In this document: piece after piece, positions 44,248-52,540 of the stretch
Layout of the letters: every line of letters begins with the position of its first letter
Numbering within the stretch: the first letter of the stretch is position 1
Source of the DNA: an uncultured Pseudohongiella sp.
GTDB taxonomy: Bacteria; Pseudomonadota; Gammaproteobacteria; Pseudomonadales; Pseudohongiellaceae
Direction: 5' to 3'
NCBI GenBank assembly: GCA_902597095.1
Contig: CACJWK010000001.1
Location: forward strand, 62,001 to 126,000
DNA: 64,000 nt
Translations under genes and position numbers: made by a program
Notes under the pieces: generated by a model
Databases searched by the model: none
Told to the model about the DNA's origin: nothing
Seen by the model: the letters and a program-made list of their open reading frames with translations, nothing else

Positions 44248-45519
44248 ATGAAAAAAGATACGATTGCCATTCACGGAGGCTATGAAACCGACGCGACAAC
44301 CAAGTCAGTTGCGGTTCCTATTTTCCAGACAGTCGCCTATGAGTTTGATGATGCCCAACACGGAGCGGATCTGTTCAACCTAGCAGTGCCCGGAAACATC
44401 TATACGCGGATTATGAATCCGACCAACGATGTGCTTGAACAGCGACTCGCCGCCATGGAAGGAGGAGTTGCAGCATTGGCCGTTGGCTCTGGTATGGCAG
44501 CGATTAACTATGCCATCCTGACCATCGCCAGAGCGGGGGACAATATTGTCTCTACTCCGCAGCTCTATGGTGGAACCTACACGCTGTTTGCACATATGTT
44601 ACCCAGCCAGGGCATCGAGGTCCGTTTTGCTGAGGATGATTCCCCAGAAGCCATCGAAAAGCTGATTGACGATAAGACCAAGGCCGTCTACTGCGAGACT
44701 ATCGGCAATCCTGCCGGGAATATTGCTGATCTTGAACCTATTTGTCATGCGGCTCACAAACACGGTGTAGCTGTCGTTGTGGACAACACTGTGGCGACTC
44801 CTGCTTTATGCAATCCGATCGAGTTTGGCGCCGATGTTGTCGTCCATTCACTCACCAAATATATCGGAGGACATGGCACCTCCATCGGGGGCGTGATCGT
44901 GGACTCAGGCAAATTTCCCTGGGCAGAGCATGCGGCAAGATATCCGGAACTGAATGAGCCTGAGCCTTCCTATCACGGTGTGGTGTATACAGAAGCGCTG
45001 GGGGAAGCAGCATTTATCGGTAGGGCACGCACGGTGCCCTTGCGTAACACCGGTTCAGCACTGTCTCCGATCAATGCTTTCTTGCTTCTTCAGGGGCTGG
45101 AAACGCTCGGTATTCGCATGGAGCGCCATTGCGAGAATGCTCTTGCAGTGGCGAAGTTTCTCGAAGCGCATGCTAAGGTCGACTGGGTGAATTTTGGTGG
45201 CCTTGAATCGGACAATTACCATAGCTTGGCAAACAAGTACTGCGGCGGAACTCCATCCTCGCTGCTCACGTTTGGCATTCAGGGGGGCTTCGATGCCGGT
45301 GTGAAATTCTACGATGCGCTCGCGATGATCAAACGGCTGGTCAACATTGGTGATGCGAAGACTCTGGCCTGCCATCCTGCGTCTACGACTCACCGGCAGC
45401 TTACGGAACAGGAACAGCTCCAGGCTGGCGTGAAACCCGAAACCCTGCGAATCTGTGTCGGCATTGAGCACATTGAGGACATTCTGGCAGACCTTGATCA
45501 GGCACTCGCTGCGGCCTGA
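44248..45519 (+). CDS. metY: O-acetylhomoserine aminocarboxypropyltransferase/cysteine synthase
   Basis: 423 residues from the ATG at 44248 (GAGAGGAAG just upstream; a GTG at 44245 is adjacent). Cys/Met-metabolism PLP enzyme: 'TIAIHGGYETDATTKSVAVP', 'YTRIMNPTNDVLEQRLAAME', 'AVGSGMAAINYAILTIARAG', 'YCETIGNPAGNIADLEPICH', and the Schiff-base lysine in 'VHSLTKYIGGHGTSIGG'. The 'FPWAEHAARYPELNEPEPSY' insertion and 'HRQLTEQEQLQAGVKPE' C-terminal block are typical of MetY (O-acetylhomoserine plus sulfide gives homocysteine). It is the direct sulfhydrylation route to methionine. Preceded by the hairpin-terminator cluster. Confidence 0.93.
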   Translation: MKKDTIAIHGGYETDATTKSVAVPIFQTVAYEFDDAQHGADLFNLAVPGNIYTRIMNPTNDVLEQRLAAMEGGVAALAVGSGMAAINYAILTIARAGDNIVSTPQLYGGTYTLFAHMLPSQGIEVRFAEDDSPEAIEKLIDDKTKAVYCETIGNPAGNIADLEPICHAAHKHGVAVVVDNTVATPALCNPIEFGADVVVHSLTKYIGGHGTSIGGVIVDSGKFPWAEHAARYPELNEPEPSYHGVVYTEALGEAAFIGRARTVPLRNTGSALSPINAFLLLQGLETLGIRMERHCENALAVAKFLEAHAKVDWVNFGGLESDNYHSLANKYCGGTPSSLLTFGIQGGFDAGVKFYDALAMIKRLVNIGDAKTLACHPASTTHRQLTEQEQLQAGVKPETLRICVGIEHIEDILADLDQALAAA

Positions 45520-45914
45520 TTCCTGACTCAACGATGCCCCTTAGCGCGGTAGGTCTGATAGTCAGGCCTACCGCAGTCGGTGCTGCTGCAGGCTGATTCT
45601 CTGCCTGCCGATCGGTCTTTCCCTTGCGGATCCGGGCTGACCCTGACACCGCTTCCCGGACTGCGATTTCCGACACCCTCTGACAAAGACTGTAACGTTC
45701 CTTCACGCCAGTTTTGACTATAATGGTTCCATTGCTCAGTCTGGGGTTCTGTGCATGCTGTTTTGGCAGCAATCGGGCAGGACTGGAACATCATACAAAC
45801 CTGTCGTTGCCGTTCAGGAGATCACCCGTGAGGCATTACGGTCTGCAAACTACAGTTGCCCAGTCAGGGCGGTTGTCCTTAACCGCTTAGGCAGCACTCT
45901 GGAGGAAGAGTTCG
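45520..45914. other. Intergenic region before the secreted protein gene
   Basis: About 395 bases with no supportable gene. A TATAAT (45719-45724) on the + strand is a possible -10 element but lacks a good -35 at the proper distance. The following gene has a strong GGAGGAAG ribosome-binding site at about 45900. Confidence 0.4.
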
Positions 45915-46841
45915 ATGAGAAGCCCGAGAAAATCCACGATTTTCTTTATTTCAGCCGCGCTGTTTAGTCTGCAGGCGGCACCCCTGTTTGCCCAGCTGCC
46001 GGAGCATCTCCGTGACTTCCCCACAGCCACTCGAGGGGCATCGGGTGAGTCGGTTGCGCCATTTTTCAACGGCTGGATCAGAAACGATGACGGTTCCGTA
46101 ACCCTGATATTCGGGTTTGCCAATCAGAACCGCGATGCGGTGACACACATTCCCATTGGTCCGAACAATCGCCTCGAGCCCGCCCGGTATGATGGAGTAC
46201 AGCCCACGCATTTCCCGGTCTACCAGCGCCGGGGATTTGTCGGTATCCAGGAGCGTGGCGCCTTCGCCGTTGTGCTGCCTGCGGAAGAGGCTGAAACCGA
46301 GGTTACCTGGACACTGACTTCTGGCGGTCAGACCTGGACAGTGCCGGGCCGCACGACCTCTAGCGCCTATGAAATGAGCAACGGAGAGCGAGCACAGGGC
46401 ACGCTCAAACCTGCGATTCGCTTCAGCCTGGACGGGGCGGAATCCACCAGTGTACAGGGGATTTATGCGGCGCCGATGACGACGACTATCGGTGAGCCGG
46501 TGACTCTGAGCGCCTACGTGCAGGACCGCGGTAACCGGGAAGCCTATCCTGAAAACAAAATCATGCTCTATCAGGTCGGCACCGAGTGGCTATTGCATCA
46601 GGGTCCCGAGGGTGCCGTGCCTGAGTTCTCCAACCCAGTAATAACGGGCAGAGACCGGGCGCGCGAAGCGGGCGAAAGCGCTTCGGGTGACTGGACCGAG
46701 GTGACAACTCAGGCCACTTTTTCCGAAACCGGCGACTACGTGATTAGACTGCGGGTGGACAATTTTCTGGCTGCCGACAGCAAGTTCGACAATGTCTGCT
46801 GCTGGTCTAATGCTTACGTGCCGGTCACTGTGGCCCCTTGA
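45915..46841 (+). CDS. Secreted protein, conserved hypothetical
   Basis: 308 residues with GGAGGAAG six bases before the ATG. Signal peptide 'RKSTIFFISAALFSLQAAPL', cut after FAQ. The mature part is all-beta: 'FFNGWIRNDDGSVTLIFGFA', 'IPIGPNNRLEPARYDGVQPT', 'HFPVYQRRGFVGIQERGAFA', and a C-terminal Ig-like/propeller segment ('AYVQDRGNREAYPENKIM', 'FSETGDYVIRLRVDN'). I have seen this arrangement in proteins of many environmental bacteria lacking a function; it often lies near quinoprotein and cytochrome genes. Two adjacent cysteines ('VCCWSN') near the C-terminus could bind metal or form a disulfide. Probably monocistronic. Confidence 0.75.
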   Translation: MRSPRKSTIFFISAALFSLQAAPLFAQLPEHLRDFPTATRGASGESVAPFFNGWIRNDDGSVTLIFGFANQNRDAVTHIPIGPNNRLEPARYDGVQPTHFPVYQRRGFVGIQERGAFAVVLPAEEAETEVTWTLTSGGQTWTVPGRTTSSAYEMSNGERAQGTLKPAIRFSLDGAESTSVQGIYAAPMTTTIGEPVTLSAYVQDRGNREAYPENKIMLYQVGTEWLLHQGPEGAVPEFSNPVITGRDRAREAGESASGDWTEVTTQATFSETGDYVIRLRVDNFLAADSKFDNVCCWSNAYVPVTVAP

Positions 46842-47181
46842 GCGGACCACGCGCGGTCTCTGCCGATGCCCGACCTGCCCGTACCGGCGCAGGCAGGGCC
46901 TGCCCCGGGCAGTCTTGCTGGTCTGCCTTTTTCGAAATTTCCGCTGATCCACACGCTTGCTGACGCGGTCTGCCGCTTTGCCCAGGCCGGACCGGTATTA
47001 ACTGACGGTTTTCTGGCCGGCGAGCCTCGCATGCCGGCCGGTGACGCGGAGGCCTCTGGTCGATAGGCACGGTACTTAAGCTCATTTAGGCATGGCTCCT
47101 TGAGTCGCCCAGCGGTTTTGGAGCAAAAAAAACCCCGCACTCACCGGGTGAGGCGGGATTTTTTATTATCTGGCAGGGGCC
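46842..47181. other. Convergent intergenic region
   Basis: About 340 bases between the secreted-protein gene and the FAH-family gene. Frames in it are arginine/proline/alanine-rich on both strands and lack family character. The bidirectional terminator at 47124-47166 is the only clear element. Confidence 0.4.
47124..47166. terminator. Bidirectional Rho-independent terminator
   Basis: An A-run (47125-47132) precedes the stem CCCGC-A-CTCAC / GTGAG-GCGGG (47134-47157) with a CGG loop, and a T-run follows (47159-47164). The A-run and T-run make it usable on both strands, serving the secreted-protein gene and the convergent FAH-family gene. Confidence 0.8.
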
Positions 47182-48351
47182 TTACCGGTCGTCGCGATAG
47201 GAGCTGACCGGTGGCAGTTGAGAGCCGGATAGATCTGCCGGGATACTGGCTTCGGCGCGGACTACGTGCGTCAGCGTACCGATCCCTTCGATGCTGGCCT
47301 GGATGGTTTCCCCGTCCTGCAGAAAGCCTGATCCGGTAGCCCGCTGGACGCGACCAGCGCCGGTGCCGCCAGAAGTTCCGCTCTGCATGACATCGCCCGG
47401 GAACACGGTGATCAGGGAAGATGCGTATTCGATCAGCTCCGGGATGTTGTGGATCATATCGCCGGCCTGAGCTTCCTGAACGGTCACCCCGTCGATCACG
47501 GTAATTTGGTGCAGGCGCTCCATGGGATCACCGTAAAATTCTTTTGGCACGATCCAGGGGCCGTGCGGTGCAAAGGTGTCATGACCCTTGCCTACGAACC
47601 AGTCGGAACGCACGCCATATCCACCCGGTGGGCGACCACCGCGGTCAGAGACGTCCATCGCCACCATGTAGCCAAAGACGTGATCGTACGCTCGGTTTGC
47701 CGAGATGTACTTACCCGCCTTGCCGAAAACGATGGCCATTTCCACTTCATACTCAATTTCATCCCGACCGTAAGGCATGATGATATCGTCGCCATCTCCC
47801 ACGATTGCGCCACGGGTTGGCTTGAGGAACAGATAGGGTACGCCTCTGTTTTCCTGACGTTCCCGCGTACGCTGGGCCAACTGCTCGGCGGAGCAGCCTT
47901 CACAGGCATGCGTATAAAAGTTCACAGCCGCGTTCATTACCTTGCTGGGATATTGAATGGGCGCCATGATATCGACGTCAGCGACCGGATGGATGTAATC
48001 AGGCTGGTTTTCGGATTCCAGAAGGCCTTCTTCATTTAGCCAGTTTACGACTTCGTAAATACGGTACTTCAGGCCGTATTCATACTGCTCGATCAAGCCG
48101 AGCATATCGGCAGGCATAAGCATGCTGGCATACTGAGGTAGCAACTCCATTGCCCGATTCGCTGCGGTCAGCTCAACAATCAGCTGATCATCGCGCATCA
48201 CGAGACCCACAGTAGGCACATCATCGATCGCGAAGGTACCTACCTTGAAGGGTTCGACTGATTCTGCATCTTGGGCGAAAACACTGCCGGCGCTGGCGAA
48301 CAGAGCAAGAGCCGCGCTGAGTGTCAGGGAGACTAGGTTTCTTCTTATCAT
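47182..48351 (-). CDS. Exported fumarylacetoacetate hydrolase-family protein
   Basis: 389 residues with GGGAG six bases before the ATG. It starts with a signal peptide ('LVSLTLSAALALFASAGSVF', then AQD), which is odd because FAH-domain enzymes are usually cytosolic. The FAH domain spans ~115-375: 'YPSKVMNAAVNFYTHACEGC', 'PYLFLKPTRGAIVGDGDDII', the metal-binding 'DEIEYEVEMAIVFGKAGKYI' (E-x-E), 'VFGYMVAMDVSDRGGR', 'WFVGKGHDTFAPHGPWIVPK' and 'VFPGDVMQSGTSGGTGAG'. It may hydrolyse a C-C bond or hydrate/decarboxylate a keto acid in the periplasm. It is downstream of the cytochrome/propeller operon on the same strand, 277 bases from its last gene. Confidence 0.9.
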   Translation of the reverse strand: MIRRNLVSLTLSAALALFASAGSVFAQDAESVEPFKVGTFAIDDVPTVGLVMRDDQLIVELTAANRAMELLPQYASMLMPADMLGLIEQYEYGLKYRIYEVVNWLNEEGLLESENQPDYIHPVADVDIMAPIQYPSKVMNAAVNFYTHACEGCSAEQLAQRTRERQENRGVPYLFLKPTRGAIVGDGDDIIMPYGRDEIEYEVEMAIVFGKAGKYISANRAYDHVFGYMVAMDVSDRGGRPPGGYGVRSDWFVGKGHDTFAPHGPWIVPKEFYGDPMERLHQITVIDGVTVQEAQAGDMIHNIPELIEYASSLITVFPGDVMQSGTSGGTGAGRVQRATGSGFLQDGETIQASIEGIGTLTHVVRAEASIPADLSGSQLPPVSSYRDDR

Positions 48352-48627
48352 AATTCACTCCCGTGCCGAGGCACTAAAAAAATGAAATGTCATCCGATTA
48401 AGCCACAAGGCGTTGCCGGCGACAGCCAAAGGTATCTCTCCCTCGCGAGCTTGTCTAGGATAAAACCGGCACAGGACCCTCGAAACTGTAGCAAACTGTA
48501 GCAAAGCGGCCATTTAATCGGGTTCAACCTGCTGGGTCTGCTCTCAGACGCCCGCCGCTGGTCGGGGGATGGGCAAATGATTACTGGCAAAGTATTGCAG
48601 AGCACATATTCGCTGTGAAGCCGCACT

Positions 48628-49026
48628 CTAATCTGCGGTAGCCATCTGAATACCGGTAAGCCAGGGCAGGTCACCCGGCAGCGGCTGATTGCCGCTTGGC
48701 ATGCCGTTGCTGTCAAGGATATGGGCGAGAAGGGCGGTTGTTTGCCCTGTGCCGAGGCTGCCGGGTTGGTCCATCGGCATGGTATTAGCGATACGCAGAT
48801 ACATTGCGGATGCCGGCGTGCCGGCCCACACCGCGTTGAAAGCTGGTCCGGTGAATTCCTGAATGCTGTGGCATCGCGCGCAGTGCTGGCCAAACAGCGC
48901 CGCGCCGCGGTCCGCTTGTGCCGCCGTAAAGATGCCGTCAGCCGAGGTCTGAGGGAGCTGCTCAGCGCAGTGCGACAGACCAGCCGCAATGGCTAGGGTG
49001 CCCAGGCGCTTCAGAATCGGGCGCAC
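48628..49026 (-). CDS. Monoheme c-type cytochrome
   Basis: About 132 residues. I choose the GTG at 49026, four bases after the stop of the upstream gene, giving an N-terminal hydrophobic segment ('VRPILKRLGTLAIAAGLSHC', a weak lipobox LSHC). The single heme motif is CARCH in 'RGAALFGQHCARCHSIQEFT', and the distal axial methionine is probably in 'NTMPMDQPGSLG'. This is a small class-I cytochrome c, electron carrier for the exported redox proteins of the same operon (propeller, diheme lipoprotein). A longer open frame to 49089 lies inside the upstream gene. Confidence 0.85.
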   Translation of the reverse strand: MRPILKRLGTLAIAAGLSHCAEQLPQTSADGIFTAAQADRGAALFGQHCARCHSIQEFTGPAFNAVWAGTPASAMYLRIANTMPMDQPGSLGTGQTTALLAHILDSNGMPSGNQPLPGDLPWLTGIQMATAD

Positions 49027-49030
49027 GACG

Positions 49031-49921
49031 CTAGGCTCGCGGTGGGTAGTCGAATTGCAATGCCGGCGGGCACTGGCTGCCGCTGGCATTGCCGGTTACC
49101 CAGTCTTCAAGCGCCACTCTTTCCGGGTCGTCTTTCGAAAACCATCTGCGACCGCCGTTATGCATGAGATCTCCCCCAGCGTTCGGATGCAGAGGCTTGT
49201 GTAAAAAGCGGCTGCTATCGGGCCTGCCCGGATCTATCAGATAGACAAGGTCGTCAAATGCTTGCCTTGATTGCGCCTCGGTCCAGTAGCTGTTCTCCGG
49301 CGGTTCGACGGCAAATTCTCCGCTGTGGCATTCAGCGCAGGGCATCGCGTTTTCGATCGGATTCACGAAGATCGGCTGTACGCAAGAGCGAAAAAACTCA
49401 TAATCCATCTCCGGGACCACATCTTCTCCAGCGCTGTCGGAGCCGGTGGCAATCCATTCTGCAATGATCCGGTATTCACTGTGGTCCCTGCTGTCCCAGA
49501 AAATGCCGCCCGAATGTCGTTCGCCTCCGGCTGCCGGCGCAAGAGGGGCATTGAGCAGGCGGCTGCTGTCGGGGTCGCTGGGATCAACCAGCTTGGCAAC
49601 GTTGACAAAGTTCTGCCGCGACTGTTCCTCAGTCCAGAAAACTCTGCCATCTGCCAGAGTGAGCGCTTGTAGTCCAAGTGGCGCATTCGCCTGACTGGTG
49701 TGGCAAGCAACGCAGCCCGCGTCGGAGCCGATGTAGCCTCCTCTCGGTCTCAAAAACAGGGGCTCAACTGCGGCCTTGTAGAAGGCATAGTCGAGCCCCT
49801 TGGGTGTGTCAGCTGCGTTTGGCGCGGCTGCAGTTTTTTCGTTGTTCTGTTCTGGGCTGCAAGCGAGTAAAAATAGCGAGAGGGCGCAGATAGAGGTAAT
49901 GTTGATCAAGGATGGCTTCAC
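49031..49921 (-). CDS. Diheme c-type cytochrome lipoprotein
   Basis: 296 residues from a GTG at 49921 with GGGAGGGAGAG upstream. Lipobox 'LLACSPEQ' puts it on a membrane. Two heme-binding sites: CVACH in 'GSDAGCVACHTSQANAPLGL' and CAECH in 'NAMPCAECHSGEFAVEP'. The two halves are repeats of one unit: 'FYKAAVEPLFLRPRGGYIGS' versus 'FFRSCVQPIFVNPIENAMPC', each ending 'YRIIAEWIATG' or 'RVALEDWVTGN', like the DUF1592-associated/planctomycete-type cytochrome domain. It lies between a propeller protein (GTGA overlap) and a monoheme cytochrome and probably relays electrons from the periplasmic substrate oxidation. Confidence 0.85.
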   Translation of the reverse strand: MKPSLINITSICALSLFLLACSPEQNNEKTAAAPNAADTPKGLDYAFYKAAVEPLFLRPRGGYIGSDAGCVACHTSQANAPLGLQALTLADGRVFWTEEQSRQNFVNVAKLVDPSDPDSSRLLNAPLAPAAGGERHSGGIFWDSRDHSEYRIIAEWIATGSDSAGEDVVPEMDYEFFRSCVQPIFVNPIENAMPCAECHSGEFAVEPPENSYWTEAQSRQAFDDLVYLIDPGRPDSSRFLHKPLHPNAGGDLMHNGGRRWFSKDDPERVALEDWVTGNASGSQCPPALQFDYPPRA

Positions 49922-51015
49922 TGTATCTCTCCCTCCCAGTCTTGCGGCATGATTGCGGTAAAAATACGTTTCGGTGCCTGACCTACCGGAAATCTTTTCA
50001 CAACCTCCATGGCTTCGACATCGACCACCGCGGTCTCGTTGTGACTCGCTACGCCAACCCAGATATGCTTGCTGTCATTGCTTGCGGTAAGCCAGGCGGG
50101 ATTGCCGATGTAGACCCGTCCCAGATAGTCGTAGTCCGGATAGGAAAAGCCATAAATGTGAGAAGTGGCTCTGCTTGAGTGCCAGACTTGGCTCTGGTCT
50201 GGCAGCACGACAACGCCGTGACTGGGAGCGCTCTGAATACCGTCAGCGGTCTGGTCTGTCCTGTTCCAAGCATCGGCCGGCGGGCTGATTTTGTTGGTAA
50301 CCTGCTGGGTGTCCCAGTCAATCTCCCAAAATCCGTGCCATCCCCCGACGTTGACGAGCAGGGAGCGCGTTGAGCCGTCATCGTTGGTGGTGAAAGCGAT
50401 TGGCCGGACTCCGCCGGTGAATGGCTTTTGCGTATACGGAATAGACATTTCCCACAAAACTTCGTCGGTTTCCGTATCGACCGCAATAATTTCGCTAGCC
50501 CCGATCATGCCGCCTACCGCATAACGGCCATCAGGTGTTACGAAGGTATTATGCACGCCGCCTCCGGTTTCAATATTGGCGATGACCTCATGACTGTCCA
50601 TGTCAATGACCTGAATCAATGGTTCAGCAATAATAGCAACATAGACTTTTCGGGCTCGCATGCTTGCGGAAAGATTATGGGGGCCGTTGGCCAACTGAAT
50701 GCGATGCTCAACCTCAAAGGTTCGGGTATTGACGACATCGACGGTTTGCTGGTGTTCGTTGGTAAAGTAGTAAAAAGTGCCGTCGGCGTGGACTGTGGCG
50801 CCGTGGTTGTGGGGCAGATTCGGGATGTAACCCACCTGTTCCATAGTATTAGGATCAAATACAAAAACGTCGGTGCCGGCGGAGTTCGTCTGGAGAATTC
50901 GCGAGGGCCGGTCGGTCATCGGGCCGGCAACAGTGTCCGCATAGTAGGTTTGTGCTAACGCAGAAAAACTGTTCAAGCAGGTGATTACACAGCAGGATAA
51001 TATCAGGTGTCTCAC
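49918..51015 (-). CDS. Secreted YncE-like beta-propeller protein
   Basis: 365 residues from a GTG at 51015 with AGGAGG six bases upstream. Signal peptide 'ILSCCVITCLNSFSALAQ'. Repeats of the YVTN/YncE type run through it: 'DVFVFDPNTMEQVGYIPNLP', 'VDVVNTRTFEVEHRIQLANG', 'IQVIDMDSHEVIANIETGGG', 'EIIAVDTETDEVLWEMSIPY' and 'AVVDVEAMEVVKRFPVG', giving a seven-bladed propeller. No catalytic motif is visible; such proteins may bind a ligand or act as methylamine-dehydrogenase-like subunits. First gene of a leftward operon with two heme-c proteins; its stop overlaps the next start by 4 bases. Confidence 0.8.
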   Translation of the reverse strand: MRHLILSCCVITCLNSFSALAQTYYADTVAGPMTDRPSRILQTNSAGTDVFVFDPNTMEQVGYIPNLPHNHGATVHADGTFYYFTNEHQQTVDVVNTRTFEVEHRIQLANGPHNLSASMRARKVYVAIIAEPLIQVIDMDSHEVIANIETGGGVHNTFVTPDGRYAVGGMIGASEIIAVDTETDEVLWEMSIPYTQKPFTGGVRPIAFTTNDDGSTRSLLVNVGGWHGFWEIDWDTQQVTNKISPPADAWNRTDQTADGIQSAPSHGVVVLPDQSQVWHSSRATSHIYGFSYPDYDYLGRVYIGNPAWLTASNDSKHIWVGVASHNETAVVDVEAMEVVKRFPVGQAPKRIFTAIMPQDWEGEIQ

Positions 51016-51221
51016 GGCGGCCTCCTGAGTTTGTTCTTATTGTCGTTTCTGGAATCGCAGATACCCTAACTGACCTTATCACCACAATTTGTCGACCGCA
51101 ATAAGGGTCGGGACTCGGCCCGAAGAACATACCGTCAGACCGGTCTCAGTAGAGTGACGGTTGTTGTGACATGCAGGGGGCAATTGCTGGTGTCAAGGCT
51201 AACTACTGCCGGGCTTGCCGG

Positions 51222-51818
51222 TCAGTAGGCGTTCTCTTCGATGTAGGCACTGCTGATAATGCCTGCCGCTCGCTCGAAATCCCGCCTGAGGGCAGAGCTG
51301 AATGCCCTTCGCACAATAAATCCGAACAGTCGGCTTGTGGCCCGGTAGGTGACCGCGACGTTTAACCGAGTTTGCCGTTCGTTTAATTCAGTCAGTTGAT
51401 AGCGGCCCACTGAATATTGAAGCGGCGCCTCGAGCGTCGAGCGCTGCATATCGGTGTGGTAAGCGAACTCCCTCGGGGGTGCCATAAGCAGAAACCGCTG
51501 CACCAGGAGTTCTCCGTTCTGCATGGTAGCTGTTCTGACGCTTCCCTCACCTAGCTGGTCTGATCGAAGTGAGCCTGAATGATCGAATTTCAGAGCGGTG
51601 GCATCGGCCACATAGTCATGAAGTCGTGTAGTCAGAAATTTGAAGACATAGTCGGCGGGGGCATCGACTACGACTTCGGTGGCGCTGTCCGGTTTAGTCT
51701 GTGTCCGTTCCAATTCTTGAGCAATCAGGCTGTGAGGTATCGTCTGAGACCCTGCGGGCGATGCTGGCAGGACAGCCAAAATCGTAAGGAAAAACCTGAT
51801 ACGGATTATGTCGCGCAT
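51222..51818 (-). CDS. Secreted SRPBCC (START/polyketide-cyclase-like) protein
   Basis: 198 residues. Signal peptide 'FFLTILAVLPASPAGSQT'. The remainder looks like an SRPBCC domain: 'SATEVVVDAPADYVFKFLTT' starts the typical 'I-x-A-P-x-x-V-F' strand-helix, then 'LLMAPPREFAYHTD', 'VGRYQLTELNERQTRLNVAV' and a long C-terminal helix 'AFSSALRRDFERAAGIIS'. SRPBCC domains bind hydrophobic ligands. Preceded by a remnant of a ribokinase gene and followed by an empty stretch. Confidence 0.75.
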   Translation of the reverse strand: MRDIIRIRFFLTILAVLPASPAGSQTIPHSLIAQELERTQTKPDSATEVVVDAPADYVFKFLTTRLHDYVADATALKFDHSGSLRSDQLGEGSVRTATMQNGELLVQRFLLMAPPREFAYHTDMQRSTLEAPLQYSVGRYQLTELNERQTRLNVAVTYRATSRLFGFIVRRAFSSALRRDFERAAGIISSAYIEENAY

Positions 51819-51845
51819 GCTCGGGGTTACGAAAAAATTCGACAG

Positions 51846-52061
51846 TCAGATTGCGAGAAGGATTTCTTCCCGCCTGGGCATCGAGCTCTGTGCTCCCGGT
51901 TTAGTGGTGGACATCGCGGCCACCTGGCAGGCAAAGACAACTGCTTCAGTCAACTCAGCGCCTGCCACAAGAGCTGTGGCGAGTGCGCTGCTGAAGCAAT
52001 CCCCCGGCATCAGTCGTGTCGCGACTCTTCCGGCTGCGGTGTGAAAAATGACGGGGTTCAT
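51846..52061 (-). pseudogene. Ribokinase/PfkB-type kinase, C-terminal remnant
   Basis: The frame from 52061 reads 'MPGDCFSSALATALVAGAEL' and 'TEAVVFACQVAAMSTTKPGA', then 'QSSMPRREEILLAI': the C-terminal third of ribokinases, where 'AGDCF', 'A-x-x-A' and 'TKPGAQSSMPRREEI' are strongly conserved. Everything upstream (substrate site, GAGD-loop start) is missing, so no active kinase. The region upstream (52062-52540) shows no matching N-terminus. It is a decayed gene fragment, followed 27 bp later by the SRPBCC gene. Confidence 0.6.
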
Positions 52062-52540
52062 CAGTGGCCTCTATCCAAGGCACTGCGTCGGAAGCTGCAG
52101 CCTATCGCATGTCATCGACCAGAACACTATACTCTGATGCGTGAGCCGGACAGAGCCTATGTCTGCCCTGCACAGCCAGGCAGCAACAGAGCCATCTGAC
52201 CTTCTTATTCGACTGGGTAATAGGCTTGGCTTCGAGTCGTTACAAACAATTACAAATATCGCAGAATCTGCTGACTGCAAGCAATTGATATGTAAGTGAG
52301 TTTTACCAAATCTACGGGGGTTTGTACTTGCTTGTCGTCAGGAGATTGCTTATTCTCCATTGACTCCAGTCTGCATGCCACTCAGATCAAACCTCGCGGA
52401 AAACGCGGGACTGAAAGTGCGTCAGAGGGAATTAAATTAAGATCGCCAAACCGGCTACTGACCTTACTGTACTGAGCATTAAGCCACTGTTCAGCCGGCG
52501 CGTTGACACAATACAAAGACTTACTACGAGAGAACCCAAA
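52062..52540. other. Upstream region of the PQQ dehydrogenase operon
   Basis: About 480 bases with no complete gene. A TTGACA at 52503-52508 is a possible -35 but no matching -10 at 17 bp is convincing. Otherwise no repeats or hairpins recognised. Confidence 0.4.

Noticed and set aside
45719-45724. TATAAT promoter for the secreted-protein gene
   Set aside because: No convincing -35 element at 16-18 bp, so listed only as a remark.
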